This document shows, piece after piece, positions 1 to 12,325 of a stretch of DNA of 64,000 nt. Positions within the stretch are counted from its first letter, which is position 1. The number at the start of each line of letters is the position of its first letter. This DNA comes from Guyparkeria hydrothermalis (GTDB taxonomy: Bacteria > Pseudomonadota > Gammaproteobacteria > Halothiobacillales > Halothiobacillaceae). Below the pieces are notes generated by a model. That model saw only the letters and a list, made by a program, of their open reading frames with translations. It was not told the DNA's origin and did no database searches. Location of the stretch: assembly GCF_023555385.1 (NCBI RefSeq), contig NZ_JAJSED010000001.1, positions 992,001-1,056,000 of the forward strand, given 5' to 3'. The position numbers and the translations under genes were made by a program.

Positions 1-2761
1 CGACCCGATGGGAGGCATCCGCGCGCCCCTCGCCGACCGTACCGAGGTCGCGGTTGCCCACCCGGCTGCTGGACAGCGCCCCGTCGTCGGCGAAGTCCAA
101 CTCGGCCCGCCAGGTCTCGGTTCCCTCGATCCGGGCCGAGACGGCATCGACCCGGCCCCTGGCGATCGACAGATCCAGCCGCAGCGGCCAGCTAATGGAC
201 GAGGGCTTGTTCAACGGCGCCGGCAACCGGCTTTGCCAGCCGGTCAGCGCACTTTCGACCCGTACACCCACAGCACCCTCGCCGTGAGGCACATCGACCC
301 GTACCCCGACATCGGTGATCCCGTCGATCGATCCGAATACCGCAGCGGCCAGTGGCGTTTCTCCGGACTCACCGAGGGACGAGCGCACAACCGCGGGTGA
401 CACACTGGTCTGGGCACGGATCCGGGTGCCCTGCACACCGTCCCGCGGGGCGACCTGGGCCCGGAACGGTCGGCCGAGGAACACACCCGACAGGTCGTCG
501 GCGGAAAAGCGGGTATCGGTGAAGTGCAGATGCCCGGTGACATCGTTCAGCTCCAACCTACCGTCGGTGGTCGACAGGCGGTTCCCGGCGAAGGTGTACT
601 GCCCGGTCGTGCTCGGCGGCGGCGAGCCGTCGCTCAGGCCGATCAGCAGGTCGAGCGAGAACCGGCCGTTCCCTTCCACCGACAACCAATCGAAGGACGA
701 GGCACCCACCAGCGGCGTCTGTTCGAGCGTCGAGATCAGCGCCTCGAGGCTCTCTTCACGATCCACCGCCACCTGGAGTTTGGGGGCGTCGAGATCGAAG
801 ATGCTCACCCGGGAGTCGCCCACCGCCAGTTCGCCGAGCTGTCCCCGCTCGATATCGACGTGATACTGCTTGTTGACGAAGGCCATTTGGCCGCCGGAAT
901 CGGTCAGCGGCGGCCAGCCCGGGCGGTACGGCAGGGTCACGTCATCGAAGTCGAACACCACCGAGAAATAGCCACCGCCACTGGTGAATGGCGCCCGCGC
1001 GGGATCGCCATGGAAAATGAAGTGCCCGTCATCCACGCGCCCTTGCGCGCCCTCGCCCTCGAGCGCGCGGTCGAGCCAAGCAAGGGTTTCCGAGCCGATC
1101 ACGTGACGCGGCAGGTAAGTCGGTGCCTCACGGGTGTCGTCCAGGTCGAAACCGGTATCAATGCCCAGATACCCGGGGCGGTCGTCGATGGCCTCGCGGT
1201 AGTAGAACCGCCCGGCCAGATCGAGGCTGCCCGAGTTAAGCACGAGGTCGGGGCTGTAAAGTGCCAGGCCCTGGCGATCGAACCAGTACAGCCGACCCTG
1301 GATGTGGTCGATCGGCACCGGCTCGCGGAACATGCCGGGCACGGCCAGAATCAGGTCCCGCTGGTCGACCTGAGCCAACCAGCCGCCCGGCTGCCGATAC
1401 AAGGTGAGGTCCGCGCCCCCTCGGCCTGAGCGGGTACCGATGACCGGCCGCAGCGGCACACCGGTGGTATTACCGAAATCGCGCAGGTTGAGGAACCCCT
1501 CGACCAGACGCCCGCCCTCGAACCGCAGGCGTACGTCGCGGGCCTGCCCACGGGGGACGTTCTGGTCGAGAAGATCGAGGAAATCGGCGGGCAACGGAGC
1601 GGCCGCCAGCCAGACGGCGAGGTGGCCGAGATCGGCATGATTGGTGGCAAACCGCAGTTCCTGCCCGCGATTCTTCAGGCGCACGAATTCGGTGGGCAGC
1701 ATCGCCCCTTCTACCGGGCGAATCCGGACCGCCTCGGCGTCCAGATCCCAGCCGTCCGCGACGCGCGACCATGCCATCGTGGTCGACACCTCGCTCAGAG
1801 CCGCCTGCTGCGACTTGCCGCCCAGAAATGCTTCGCGTGTCACCGCCAGGTCCTGGATATCGGCCTGCAGGGTGATGCCCTGTAGCCGGCTGTCGCGCCA
1901 GTCGAGCCAGAGCCGCCCGTTGAGCGTGCCCGAGTCCACCCGCGGCATGCCGACCTCGCAACGTATCGGGTCATTGTCGCCGGGACAGCCACCGAGACTG
2001 CGTTGGACCGTTGGGCCACCGTAGCGGCCAAGGGTGCGCTGCACCTCGGGCAGACGCCAGTCGTCCACCCGCACGAACAACGACACGTCGCTCTGCTCGC
2101 CAAAATTGCCGGAGCCGGCAAAGTGCATGGCCTCCTCGCTGATACCGCTGAGACGGGCGGTCCCCGAGGCGCGCCATTGGCTGCGATCCAGCTCGGCGGC
2201 CAGGCTGAAGGTGAGGCGATCGCGCCGACCGGCGGGGTCGCGGAATTCGACCACGGCATTACGCACCGAGACGTGGCCGAGACGGGCAAGCTGGTCCTCG
2301 ACCTGTGCCCAGGACACCCGCTGGCCGGTGACACCGGGGCGCGGTTCGAGGGACAGGTCCGCCACCGACCAGCTATCGGCTCCCCGGATCAGGGTGAAAC
2401 GCGGCGCATCGAGAGTGATCTTGTCTGCAACGAGGCGACGCTCGAGCAGGCTGCGCCACCAGGCCAGCCCCAGGGCCAGGGAATCGGCGCGGGGACCGGC
2501 ATCGACACGTACGTCCTGGAGGATGACCTGGGGCTGGTAGCCCTGCCAGCGCAGATCGAGTTTGCCGAAGCGAACCGGCACGTCGAGCTGTTCGCTGACC
2601 ATCGCCTCGAAGTCGGGCTGGTAACGCTCCACCCAGGGCAGCAGAGCGCGGGAGGCAGCGCTTACCACGGCCACCAGGACCAGCAGCAGGGCACCCACCG
2701 TCAACAGGCGACGCAACGCCAGGCGAAGACGGCGTTCCCGTTTTGCGCTGCTGTTTCCCAT
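1..2761 (-). CDS. yhdP: YhdP family AsmA-like envelope protein (partial, 3' end outside window)
   Basis: The reverse strand is open from an ATG at 2761 to the window edge, giving about 920 residues of a longer protein. The start is MGNSSAKRERRLRLAL, a basic stretch followed by one hydrophobic segment (about residues 16-36). The long remainder fits the DUF3971/AsmA-like beta-rich repeat architecture of YhdP. In E. coli, YhdP is an inner-membrane-anchored, periplasm-spanning protein thought to move phospholipids to the outer membrane. It lies downstream of rng, 65 nt after the rng stop, in the same maf-rng-yhdP order as E. coli, which supports the call. The frame was translated by eye with no stop seen; the C-terminus is missing only because of the window edge. 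Confidence 0.85.
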   Translation of the reverse strand, partial: MGNSSAKRERRLRLALRRLLTVGALLLVLVAVVSAASRALLPWVERYQPDFEAMVSEQLDVPVRFGKLDLRWQGYQPQVILQDVRVDAGPRADSLALGLAWWRSLLERRLVADKITLDAPRFTLIRGADSWSVADLSLEPRPGVTGQRVSWAQVEDQLARLGHVSVRNAVVEFRDPAGRRDRLTFSLAAELDRSQWRASGTARLSGISEEAMHFAGSGNFGEQSDVSLFVRVDDWRLPEVQRTLGRYGGPTVQRSLGGCPGDNDPIRCEVGMPRVDSGTLNGRLWLDWRDSRLQGITLQADIQDLAVTREAFLGGKSQQAALSEVSTTMAWSRVADGWDLDAEAVRIRPVEGAMLPTEFVRLKNRGQELRFATNHADLGHLAVWLAAAPLPADFLDLLDQNVPRGQARDVRLRFEGGRLVEGFLNLRDFGNTTGVPLRPVIGTRSGRGGADLTLYRQPGGWLAQVDQRDLILAVPGMFREPVPIDHIQGRLYWFDRQGLALYSPDLVLNSGSLDLAGRFYYREAIDDRPGYLGIDTGFDLDDTREAPTYLPRHVIGSETLAWLDRALEGEGAQGRVDDGHFIFHGDPARAPFTSGGGYFSVVFDFDDVTLPYRPGWPPLTDSGGQMAFVNKQYHVDIERGQLGELAVGDSRVSIFDLDAPKLQVAVDREESLEALISTLEQTPLVGASSFDWLSVEGNGRFSLDLLIGLSDGSPPPSTTGQYTFAGNRLSTTDGRLELNDVTGHLHFTDTRFSADDLSGVFLGRPFRAQVAPRDGVQGTRIRAQTSVSPAVVRSSLGESGETPLAAAVFGSIDGITDVGVRVDVPHGEGAVGVRVESALTGWQSRLPAPLNKPSSISWPLRLDLSIARGRVDAVSARIEGTETWRAELDFADDGALSSSRVGNRDLGTVGEGRADASHRV

Positions 2762-2826
2762 CACCTGGCCACTCCACGTACGCCTGCCAGCACCTCGGTC
2801 CCGGCCGCTTGGCCGGCGACGCCCAA

Positions 2827-4311
2827 TCACATCAGGACGATATCGTACTGCTCGGGCTGATAGTGCAGATCAATCTGGAGTTTAAGCGGAACGTCGGTGA
2901 ATTCCTGCAGTTCAGCCAGCGAGGTCGAGTCTTCTTCGCGCAGGCGGTCGATCACCGAGGCACTGGCTATCACCAGCATCGACTTGGGTCGATACTGGCG
3001 CGCATCCCGGGTGACCTCGCGGAAGATCTCGTAGCAGATGGTCTCGGCGGTCTTGACCGACCCGCGCCCGGCGCAGATCGGGCAGGTTTCGCAGAGCACG
3101 TGCTCGAGCGACTCGCGGGTGCGCTTGCGCGTCATCTCAACGAGACCAAGGCTGGAGACGTCGCAGACCTTGGTGCGGGCATGATCGCGCTCCAGCGCTC
3201 GGTTGAGCGCCTGGTGGACCTGAACGCGGTGCTCGGGCTCGGCCATGTCGATGAAGTCGATGATGATGATCCCGCCGAGGTTGCGCAGGCGCAGCTGCCG
3301 GGCGATCGACGCGGCCGCCTCGAGATTGGTCTTGAAGATCGTCTCCTCGAGGGTCTTGTGACCGACGAAGGCACCGGTATTCACGTCGATGGTGGTCATC
3401 GCCTCGGTCTGGTCGATGACGATGTAGCCGCCCGACTTGAGTGCCACACGTTTCTCCAGCGCGCGCTGGATCTCTTCCTCGATGTTGTGCAACTCGAAGA
3501 TCGGCCGCTCACCCGGGTAGTGCTCGACGATCGGCAGGATGTCCGGAACCATCTCCTCGGCGAAAGAAATGGCCCGGTGATAGGTCTCGCGCGAATCGAT
3601 GCGGATCTTCTCGACGAACTGGCCGAGCGTATCGCGCAGCGTGCGCAGCGCCAGCGGCAGGTCCTCGTAGACCAACCCTGGGTCGGTCATCTGCTGGCGA
3701 CGCTCGGCGAGGTTGCTCCACAGCCGGCGCAGAAAGCGGTAGTCGTGACGCAGTTGCTCGTCCTCGACGCCCTCGGCCGCCGTGCGCAGGATCAGGCCGC
3801 CGACGCCCTCGAGCGAGCCCTCTTCCTCGAGAATGATCTCGGTCAGGGTGGTCTTGAGGCGCTCGCGCTCGTTCTTGTCTTCAATGCGGCTGGAGACACC
3901 GATGTTGCGCCCGTTGGGGACATAGACGAGATAGCGCGAGGGAATGGTGATCTCGGTGGTCAGGCGGGCGCCCTTGGTACCGATGGGGTCCTTGATCACC
4001 TGCACCAGCACGTTCTGCCCCGTGCGTAGCAGCGTGTCGATCGAGGGCGTGGCCGATTCGAGCTCGGTGTCCGGATCGTCCATCTTCAGCTCGACGTCGG
4101 AGACGTGCAGAAAGGCCGCGCGCTCCTCGCCAATATCGATGAAGGCGGCCTCCATGCCGGGCAGCACGCGGGTGACGCGGCCACGGTAGATGTTGCCGAC
4201 CATCCCGCGCGAGCGCGAACGCTCGATATTGATCTCCTGGAGCACCCCGTTTTCGACCATCGCGATACGGGTCTCCTGCGGGGTGATGTTGATCAGGACT
4301 TCTTCACTCAT
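2827..4311 (-). CDS. rng: Ribonuclease G
   Basis: 494 aa, close to the 489 aa of E. coli RNase G, an endoribonuclease that matures the 16S rRNA 5' end and degrades mRNA. The protein begins MSEEVLINITPQETRIAM. An S1-type segment follows at about residues 36-72 (GNIYRGRVTRVLPGMEAAF). The RNase E/G catalytic core contains acidic residues in TTIDVNTGAFVG and IIIIDFIDM, and a Zn-link-like cysteine cluster (CETCPICAGRG) lies near residue 410. The frame stays open far upstream, but the ATG at 4311 gives the canonical N-terminus and overlaps the maf stop by 8 nt, indicating translational coupling. There is no long RNase E C-terminal scaffold, so RNase G is preferred. Confidence 0.96.
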   Translation of the reverse strand: MSEEVLINITPQETRIAMVENGVLQEINIERSRSRGMVGNIYRGRVTRVLPGMEAAFIDIGEERAAFLHVSDVELKMDDPDTELESATPSIDTLLRTGQNVLVQVIKDPIGTKGARLTTEITIPSRYLVYVPNGRNIGVSSRIEDKNERERLKTTLTEIILEEEGSLEGVGGLILRTAAEGVEDEQLRHDYRFLRRLWSNLAERRQQMTDPGLVYEDLPLALRTLRDTLGQFVEKIRIDSRETYHRAISFAEEMVPDILPIVEHYPGERPIFELHNIEEEIQRALEKRVALKSGGYIVIDQTEAMTTIDVNTGAFVGHKTLEETIFKTNLEAAASIARQLRLRNLGGIIIIDFIDMAEPEHRVQVHQALNRALERDHARTKVCDVSSLGLVEMTRKRTRESLEHVLCETCPICAGRGSVKTAETICYEIFREVTRDARQYRPKSMLVIASASVIDRLREEDSTSLAELQEFTDVPLKLQIDLHYQPEQYDIVLM

Positions 4312-4957
4312 TGCTGAATTCTCGTTGTATTCCTTGTTCGCCCCGATCCATCCATGCCGGACGGATACCGAATGCCGCAAGCAGTCTACGCGTGGCAGCC
4401 AGCGGCAGACCGACCACCGCGCTGCAGTCGCCCTCGACCGCCTCGACGAAGCTGCCGGCAAGCCCCTGCAGGCCGTAGCCGCCGGCCTTATCGAGCGGCT
4501 CCCCGGTCGCCACGTAAGCGCGGATTTCCTCCGAGGACAGGCGAGCCAGCCGTAGCCGACTACTGACCAACGCCTCGCGGCGCTCCTCCCCGTCGCCGAC
4601 GGCGACGGCGGTCGTAATCTGGTGCCACCCTCCGGCCAGATCGGCCAGCATGCGCTCGGCGTCATTCGCATCGGCCGGTTTGCCCAACGGTCGTCCATCC
4701 GACCCGGAGACTAGGGTATCGGCGGCCAGCAGGACCGCTCCCTCCGGCAGATCAGGGCCTGCCAGTGCAGCAGCCAACTTGGCCCGCGCCAGTCGGCTTG
4801 CGCCCTGCTCGGCCGACTCGGTCGACCCAAGCGATTCGTTCACCGGACTAACCGGCCGCGCCCGGCCGGCAATGACGAACCCGGCCTGCTCGAGCAACTC
4901 GCGGCGCCGCGGCGAACCGCTGGCCAGCCAGAGCGTGGGCGAATGGGTCGGGGTCAT
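4304..4957 (-). CDS. maf: Maf-family nucleotide pyrophosphatase
   Basis: 217 aa. Maf proteins hydrolyse non-canonical or excess nucleoside triphosphates (dTTP/UTP in the YhdE branch) to the monophosphate and pyrophosphate. Visible signatures are the N-terminal SGSPRRRELLEQAG loop (about residues 13-26), LLAADTLV with the catalytic Asp (about 76-83), and KAGGYGLQGLAGSFVEAVEGD (about 163-182) with the conserved lysine and glycines. It precedes rng with an 8-nt overlap and follows rlmH after 51 nt, so it is probably part of the long reverse-strand run. The substrate subtype (YhdE- versus YceF-like) rests on genomic position beside rng. Confidence 0.93.
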   Translation of the reverse strand: MTPTHSPTLWLASGSPRRRELLEQAGFVIAGRARPVSPVNESLGSTESAEQGASRLARAKLAAALAGPDLPEGAVLLAADTLVSGSDGRPLGKPADANDAERMLADLAGGWHQITTAVAVGDGEERREALVSSRLRLARLSSEEIRAYVATGEPLDKAGGYGLQGLAGSFVEAVEGDCSAVVGLPLAATRRLLAAFGIRPAWMDRGEQGIQREFSNE

Positions 4958-5008
4958 GATTCCATTCTAACGATTCGACCCGCCGCCGGAACGATGATCC
5001 GGCACGGG

Positions 5009-5479
5009 TCAGTCACGATGGTACGGGTGATTCTGGTGCAACGACCAGGCGCGGTAGAGCTGCTCGGCGACCAGCACGCGTACCAGCGGATGTGGCAGCG
5101 TCAGCGCGGACAGACGCCAGGTCTCGTCGGCCCGCTGCCTGAGGGACTTGGCCACGCCGTCCGGGCCGCCGATGATCAAGGCGACGTCGCGTGCCTCGAC
5201 TAGCCAATCGCCCATGGCAGCCGCCCACTGCCGGGTATCCCGGTCGCGACCGCGCTCGTCGAAGAGGATCACGCGCGCGCCCTTGGGGATGGCCCGCTCG
5301 ATCCGCTCGGCCTCCATCGTCTTGATGCGATCGATGTCGGCGTTCTTGCCGCGCGGTGCAGCCGGGATCTCGGTCAGACGTACCGGGCAACCGGCCGGCA
5401 GGCGCTTGAGGTAGGTCTGCGTGCCCTCCTCGGCCCAGTCCGGCAGCTTGTGCCCGACACTGATCAGCTCGATCCGCAC
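5009..5479 (-). CDS. rlmH: 23S rRNA (pseudouridine1915-N3)-methyltransferase
   Basis: 156 aa from a GTG start at 5479 (VRIELISVGHKLPDW), matching the normal RlmH length of about 155. The frame is open further upstream, but that extension has no family resemblance. RlmH is a SPOUT methyltransferase that uses SAM to methylate pseudouridine 1915 in helix 69 of 23S rRNA. The SAM-binding knot is visible as LIIGGPDGV, and the typical C-terminus LPHPLVRVLVAEQLYRAW ends in NHPYHRD. It begins 5 nt after the rsfS stop; rsfS-rlmH is a widely conserved pair. Confidence 0.95.
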   Translation of the reverse strand: MRIELISVGHKLPDWAEEGTQTYLKRLPAGCPVRLTEIPAAPRGKNADIDRIKTMEAERIERAIPKGARVILFDERGRDRDTRQWAAAMGDWLVEARDVALIIGGPDGVAKSLRQRADETWRLSALTLPHPLVRVLVAEQLYRAWSLHQNHPYHRD

Positions 5480-5484
5480 CCGAC

Positions 5485-5898
5485 TTACGAGTCCGAGGCG
5501 GACGGGTCGGCGGCTGGCGCCGACCAGAGCTTCTCGAGCTGATACAGCGTGCGAGTCTCCGGCATCATCAGGTGAACGATCACGTCGATGAAGTCGACCA
5601 GCACCCACTCGGTCTGCGGCGTATCGTCGCCCTCGACGTTCATCGGGCGCATGCCGTGCTTCTTGAGCTCCTTGACCGCTTCATCGGCCATGGCCCGCAG
5701 GTGACGGTCCGAGGTGCCCGAGGCGAACACCATGTAGTCGGTGAAGTTGCAGCGCTCGCGAACGTCGAGCTTGACCAGATCGACGGCCTTGAGGTTCTCG
5801 AGCGCGGTTACGACGTGCTCGAGGATTTCCTCGGCCGGCATCGGCGGGGTCTCTTTGACCGGCTCGGTGCGGGAGGATGGCGGTTGGTTGGCAGTCAT
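5485..5898 (-). CDS. rsfS: Ribosomal silencing factor RsfS
   Basis: 137 aa from the ATG at 5898 (MTANQPPSS), chosen because an AAGG ribosome-binding site lies 7 nt upstream. RsfS binds uL14 on the 50S subunit and blocks 30S joining when nutrients are scarce. The family core is clear: AVDLVKLDVRERCNFTDYMVFASG, then TSDRHLRAMADEAVKELKKHG, then WVLVDFIDVIVHLMMPETR. The C-terminal tail is short and acidic. It lies between nadD (115 nt gap) and rlmH (5 nt gap), the usual setting of this gene. Confidence 0.94.
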   Translation of the reverse strand: MTANQPPSSRTEPVKETPPMPAEEILEHVVTALENLKAVDLVKLDVRERCNFTDYMVFASGTSDRHLRAMADEAVKELKKHGMRPMNVEGDDTPQTEWVLVDFIDVIVHLMMPETRTLYQLEKLWSAPAADPSASDS

Positions 5899-6013
5899 GC
5901 GAAAAACCTTGGCTTGAGGCGGCTCGGGCCGCCCGTGATTCAAAACGGGGTCGATTCGGCGTCGAAAGACGGCAAATGGTCGACCGATCCGCCAATGCGG
6001 TCAACCACGGCGG

Positions 6014-6619
6014 TCAACCAGAAGCAAAATATGCAGAGACCGGATCGGGCACCAGGTAGCGCAGCGACCGCCCCTGCTCGACCAGCGCACGGAGCGTGGT
6101 CGCAGAGATGTCCAGCCGGGTAATGGTCACCGGCACGATGCGCCCGGCCGGGGCACCGGCCAGTTCGCCTGGCTCGACCCGACGCTCGGCCAACCATTTC
6201 GCGGCCGCCCCGGTGGCCTCCGAGCCCGGCCGGGTAGCCACGGCGATATGCGCGATCGCGAGGATGCGCTCGACCTCGTGCCAGTCCGGCAGGCCGTTGA
6301 AGGCATCCATACCCATCATCAGCACCAGTGGCTCGCCCGGGAATTCCGCGGCGAACTCGTCCAGGGTGTCGGCGGTGAAGGACGGCCCGGCCCGGCGGTG
6401 CTCACGGTCGTCGAGGACGAAACCCGGCTCGTCGGCGATCGACCGGGCCACCAGGTCCAGGCGGGTGGCCCGGTCGAGCAACGGCTCGCCCCGGTGCGGC
6501 GGGATCGCCGCCGGCACCAGGTGCACACGCGACAGGCCGAGCGTCTCGGCCACCTCGGTGGCAAGCCGCAGGTGCCCGATGTGGACCGGGTCGAAAGTGC
6601 CACCAAAAATCCCGATCAT
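6014..6619 (-). CDS. nadD: Nicotinate-nucleotide adenylyltransferase
   Basis: 201 aa. NadD transfers AMP from ATP to nicotinate mononucleotide to give deamido-NAD in NAD biosynthesis. The nucleotidyltransferase signature GGTFDPVHIGHLRLA is at residues 5-19 with the HxGH motif, and the C-terminal ISATTLRALVEQGRS motif is present near residue 175. The gene starts 8 nt after the proA stop, suggesting co-transcription. The proA-nadD-rsfS-rlmH order is common in pseudomonad-like gammaproteobacteria. Confidence 0.95.
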   Translation of the reverse strand: MIGIFGGTFDPVHIGHLRLATEVAETLGLSRVHLVPAAIPPHRGEPLLDRATRLDLVARSIADEPGFVLDDREHRRAGPSFTADTLDEFAAEFPGEPLVLMMGMDAFNGLPDWHEVERILAIAHIAVATRPGSEATGAAAKWLAERRVEPGELAGAPAGRIVPVTITRLDISATTLRALVEQGRSLRYLVPDPVSAYFASG

Positions 6620-6627
6620 CGTGCGGC

Positions 6628-7896
6628 TCAGTGACGCGTCTCGCCGTTACCCAGCACGATGAACTTCTGCGAGGTCAGCCCCTCGAGACCGACCGGGCCA
6701 CGGGCGTGGATCTTGTCGGTGGAGATGCCGATCTCGGCGCCCAGACCGTATTCCATGCCGTCGGCGAAGCGCGTCGAGGCGTTGACCATTACCGAGGCCG
6801 AGTCGACCTCGCGCAGGAAGCGACGCGCACGGGTGTAGTTCTCGGTGACGATCGTGTCGGTGTGATGCGAACCGTAGGTCTCGATGTGCTCGATCGCCGC
6901 ATCCAGCCCGTCGACCACGGCCACGGCGAGGATCGGCCCGAGGTACTCCTCGAACCAGTCCTCCTCGGTCGCCGCGGTCATCGACGGCACGATCGCCCGC
7001 GACCGCTCGCAGCCACGCAATTCGACATCCAACTCGCCGTAGCGCCTGGCCAGATCCGGCAGTACGGCCTCGGCAACCGCCTCGTCGACCAGCAGCGTCT
7101 CCATGGCGTTGCAGACGCCGTAGCGGTGCGTCTTGGCATTGACCGCGATGGCCTTGGCCTTGTCGAGATCCGCGTCCGGGTCGATGTAGACGTGGCAGAC
7201 GCCGTCGAGGTGCTTGATCACCGGCATACGCGCCTCGCGCGAAACCAGCGCGACCAGCCCCTTGCCGCCACGCGGGATGATCACGTCGATCGCCTCCGGG
7301 CTGTGCAGCATGGCGGTGACTGCCTCGCGGTCGGTAGTACCGACGATCTGCACCGTCTCCGCCGGCAGGCCGGCGGCCTCCAGCCCGTCACGGATGCAGG
7401 CGGCTAGCGCCTGGTTGCTGTGGATGGCCTCCGAGCCGCCACGCAGGATGGTGGCGTTGCCGGACTTCAGGCACAGGGCCGCAGCATCGATGGTCACGTT
7501 GGGCCGTGACTCGTAGATGATGCCGATCACGCCCAGCGGCACGCGCATATGCCCGACCTGGATGCCCGACGGACGGAAGACCGTGTCGGTGATCTCGCCG
7601 ACCGGGTCCGGCAGTGCCGCGATCTGGCGCACGCCCTCGGCCATCTTCTGGATGCCGGCGGAATCGAAGGCCAGCCGGTCGAGCATGGCATCGTCCAGTC
7701 CGTTGGCACGCCCCGCTTCGAGGTCCTTCTTGTTGGCCTCGATCAGCGTGCCCGTATGCTCGACCAGTTGGTCGGCGATTGCCGTCAGGGCAGCGTTCTT
7801 CGCGTTGGTATCGACGCGGGACAGCGCCCGGGCCGCGCGTCGGGCCGCCTGGCCCATCGCCTGGATGGTTTCGGTCACGGTCTTGTCGTTGGCCAT
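6628..7896 (-). CDS. proA: Gamma-glutamyl phosphate reductase
   Basis: 422 aa, the standard ProA length. It reduces glutamyl-5-phosphate to glutamate-5-semialdehyde with NADPH in proline synthesis. The catalytic cysteine is in [13 protein letters not shown], and the aldehyde-dehydrogenase-like fold is evident from [20 protein letters not shown] and [20 protein letters not shown]. The frame extends to an ATG at 7917, but an AGGAG box lies inside that extension 10 nt before the ATG at 7896 ([10 protein letters not shown]), so 7896 is preferred. It follows holA by 75 nt. Confidence 0.96.
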   Translation of the reverse strand: MANDKTVTETIQAMGQAARRAARALSRVDTNAKNAALTAIADQLVEHTGTLIEANKKDLEAGRANGLDDAMLDRLAFDSAGIQKMAEGVRQIAALPDPVGEITDTVFRPSGIQVGHMRVPLGVIGIIYESRPNVTIDAAALCLKSGNATILRGGSEAIHSNQALAACIRDGLEAAGLPAETVQIVGTTDREAVTAMLHSPEAIDVIIPRGGKGLVALVSREARMPVIKHLDGVCHVYIDPDADLDKAKAIAVNAKTHRYGVCNAMETLLVDEAVAEAVLPDLARRYGELDVELRGCERSRAIVPSMTAATEEDWFEEYLGPILAVAVVDGLDAAIEHIETYGSHHTDTIVTENYTRARRFLREVDSASVMVNASTRFADGMEYGLGAEIGISTDKIHARGPVGLEGLTSQKFIVLGNGETRH

Positions 7897-7971
7897 CGTC
7901 ACCAGTCTCCTGATCATTGCCAGGACGGGAGCACCCGCCCGTCGTCATTCATTGTCTTGTGTCGTGCCGGA

Positions 7972-8997
7972 TCAGCGTCCGGGCCGACTCGCGTGCAGCA
8001 TCACCTGGTCCAGCAACGCCCAGACCCGGGCACCGCCATCGGCGGCATTGCAGCCCTCGCCGAGGCCCTTGATGCAACGGTCGACCTCGGCGCAGCCGGC
8101 CAGCAGCCGCTGCCAGGCACTCGCCGGCAACATGCGTGCCCGCGCCTGGTAGCGCCGGGCGAGAAAGGCCGGGATGCGCGTCTTCTTGAAACCGGCCTGG
8201 TCGTTGCCCGCCAGCGCCACCAGCGCACGCAGATCGCGGGCGATCACCCACAGGATCAAAAGCGGCTCGGTGCCCTCGGCCCGCAGTCGCGAAAGCAGGT
8301 AGAGCGCCCGCTCGCGATCCGCTGCCAGGATCGCGTCACTCAGGGCAAAGGTATCGACCCGCGACTGGTTGGCCAAGCCCTGGGCGACCCGGGCGGCGTC
8401 CACCGGCCCCTCGAGGTCCATCAGGGCAAGCTTCTCGATCTCCTGGGCGGCCGCCAGCAGATTGCCTTCGACCCGCCCGGCGATCAGCTCGGCGGCATCG
8501 CGCGTCAGGTTGACGCCCTGCGAACCGGCCCGCTGCGCCACCCAGTTCGGCAGCGCGGCCAGTGGGATATCGTTGAAGCGCACCGCCACGCCGGCGTTCG
8601 CCAGCGCCTTGAACCAGGCGCTCTTCTGCAGCTGGTTGTCCAAACGCGGCAGGCTCACGATCCAGACGTCCGACTCGCCACCGCCCTTGATCCGATCAGC
8701 CAGCGCGGTCAGCGACTTGGAGCCGACCCGACCGGGCTTGCCCGTCGGCAGGCGCAGATCGATGATCCGCTGGCTAGAAAAGAGTGACAGGCTCGCTCCC
8801 TGGCTTTCCAGCGTGCCCCAGTCGAACTTGCCGTCGACCTCGAAGCGCAGCCGCTCGTCGCAACCGGCCTCACGGGCTTTGGCGACGATCGCATCGCGTG
8901 CTTCCTGGATCAGCAACGGCTGATCACCGCCCAGGACATAGAGCGGCTCGAGTCCGCGCGCCAGTCGCTGCTCGAACTCCGGCGGCTTGACGACCAC
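7972..8997 (-). CDS. holA: DNA polymerase III delta subunit
   Basis: 341 aa, like E. coli HolA (343 aa). The delta subunit opens the beta sliding clamp within the clamp-loader complex. The N-terminus MVVKPPEFEQRLARGLEPLYVL-GGDQPLLIQEA is typical. The central FRFNDIPLAALPNWVAQRA region and the C-terminal ILWVIARDLRALVAL helix bundle also match. The start is GTG at 8997, 7 nt after the lptE stop; leuS-lptE-holA is the E. coli order as well. Confidence 0.93.
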   Translation of the reverse strand: MVVKPPEFEQRLARGLEPLYVLGGDQPLLIQEARDAIVAKAREAGCDERLRFEVDGKFDWGTLESQGASLSLFSSQRIIDLRLPTGKPGRVGSKSLTALADRIKGGGESDVWIVSLPRLDNQLQKSAWFKALANAGVAVRFNDIPLAALPNWVAQRAGSQGVNLTRDAAELIAGRVEGNLLAAAQEIEKLALMDLEGPVDAARVAQGLANQSRVDTFALSDAILAADRERALYLLSRLRAEGTEPLLILWVIARDLRALVALAGNDQAGFKKTRIPAFLARRYQARARMLPASAWQRLLAGCAEVDRCIKGLGEGCNAADGGARVWALLDQVMLHASRPGR

Positions 8998-9004
8998 GCC
9001 CGGG

Positions 9005-9576
9005 TCAGCCCCCCTCGCCGGGTGCGATCAGGGTGTCACGATCCACCGGTGCGAGCAGGCGGTAGAAGAGCAGCTCACCGACCAGTTCACCCAGCTCGCT
9101 GCGGATCTGCCGCTCGTTGCTCGATGAGGCGAGCACGCCAGTCGCGTCGTAGTTGTAGTTGCGCGCCTGACTGATGCGCTGCGTCGGCGTGCGCGAGCCG
9201 TCGGGCAGCTCGATGTGATAGGTCACCTCGTGGCGCAGCTCGTACTGACGGACGTTGGCGGTCGGGTCGACCACCGAGGCACGGCGCTCGATCGATTCGT
9301 CCTCGACCACCAGCTGGGCGGTCGCCTGACGGGAATCCTCGACCAACTGAGCATTGGCGTTGGCAAACTGCTGCTCTAGTGTGCGGTACACCTCGCCCGA
9401 GCGAGACAGCCCCGAGACATGCACCCGCTCGAAAGTGGGCGCTACCTCCGTCATGCCCCGCAGGTGATAGCCGCAACCGGCCAGCGAACCGACCATGCCG
9501 AATGCCATCGCCGTCGCCAGACAGAAGGAAAGTGCGCGGAGTCCCTGCCGCGCAGGTGTCATGTCCCGGGTCGTCA

Positions 9577-9577
<1 letters not shown>
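9005..9577 (-). CDS. lptE: LPS-assembly lipoprotein LptE
   Basis: 190 aa. LptE forms the outer-membrane LPS translocon plug with LptD. A lipoprotein signal peptide is visible: a basic start, a hydrophobic stretch LSFCLATAMAFGMVGS and the lipobox LAGC, with the lipidated Cys at about residue 35, followed by GYHLRG, the typical LptE mature start. The ATG at 9577 overlaps the leuS stop as TGATG; a GTG at 9580 is a possible alternative. The position between leuS and holA confirms the assignment. Confidence 0.93.

Positions 9578-12325
<2,748 letters not shown>

Noticed and set aside
2743-4029. 428-codon open frame on the plus strand
   Set aside because: Antisense to rng; composition is typical of a GC-rich shadow frame without domain signals.
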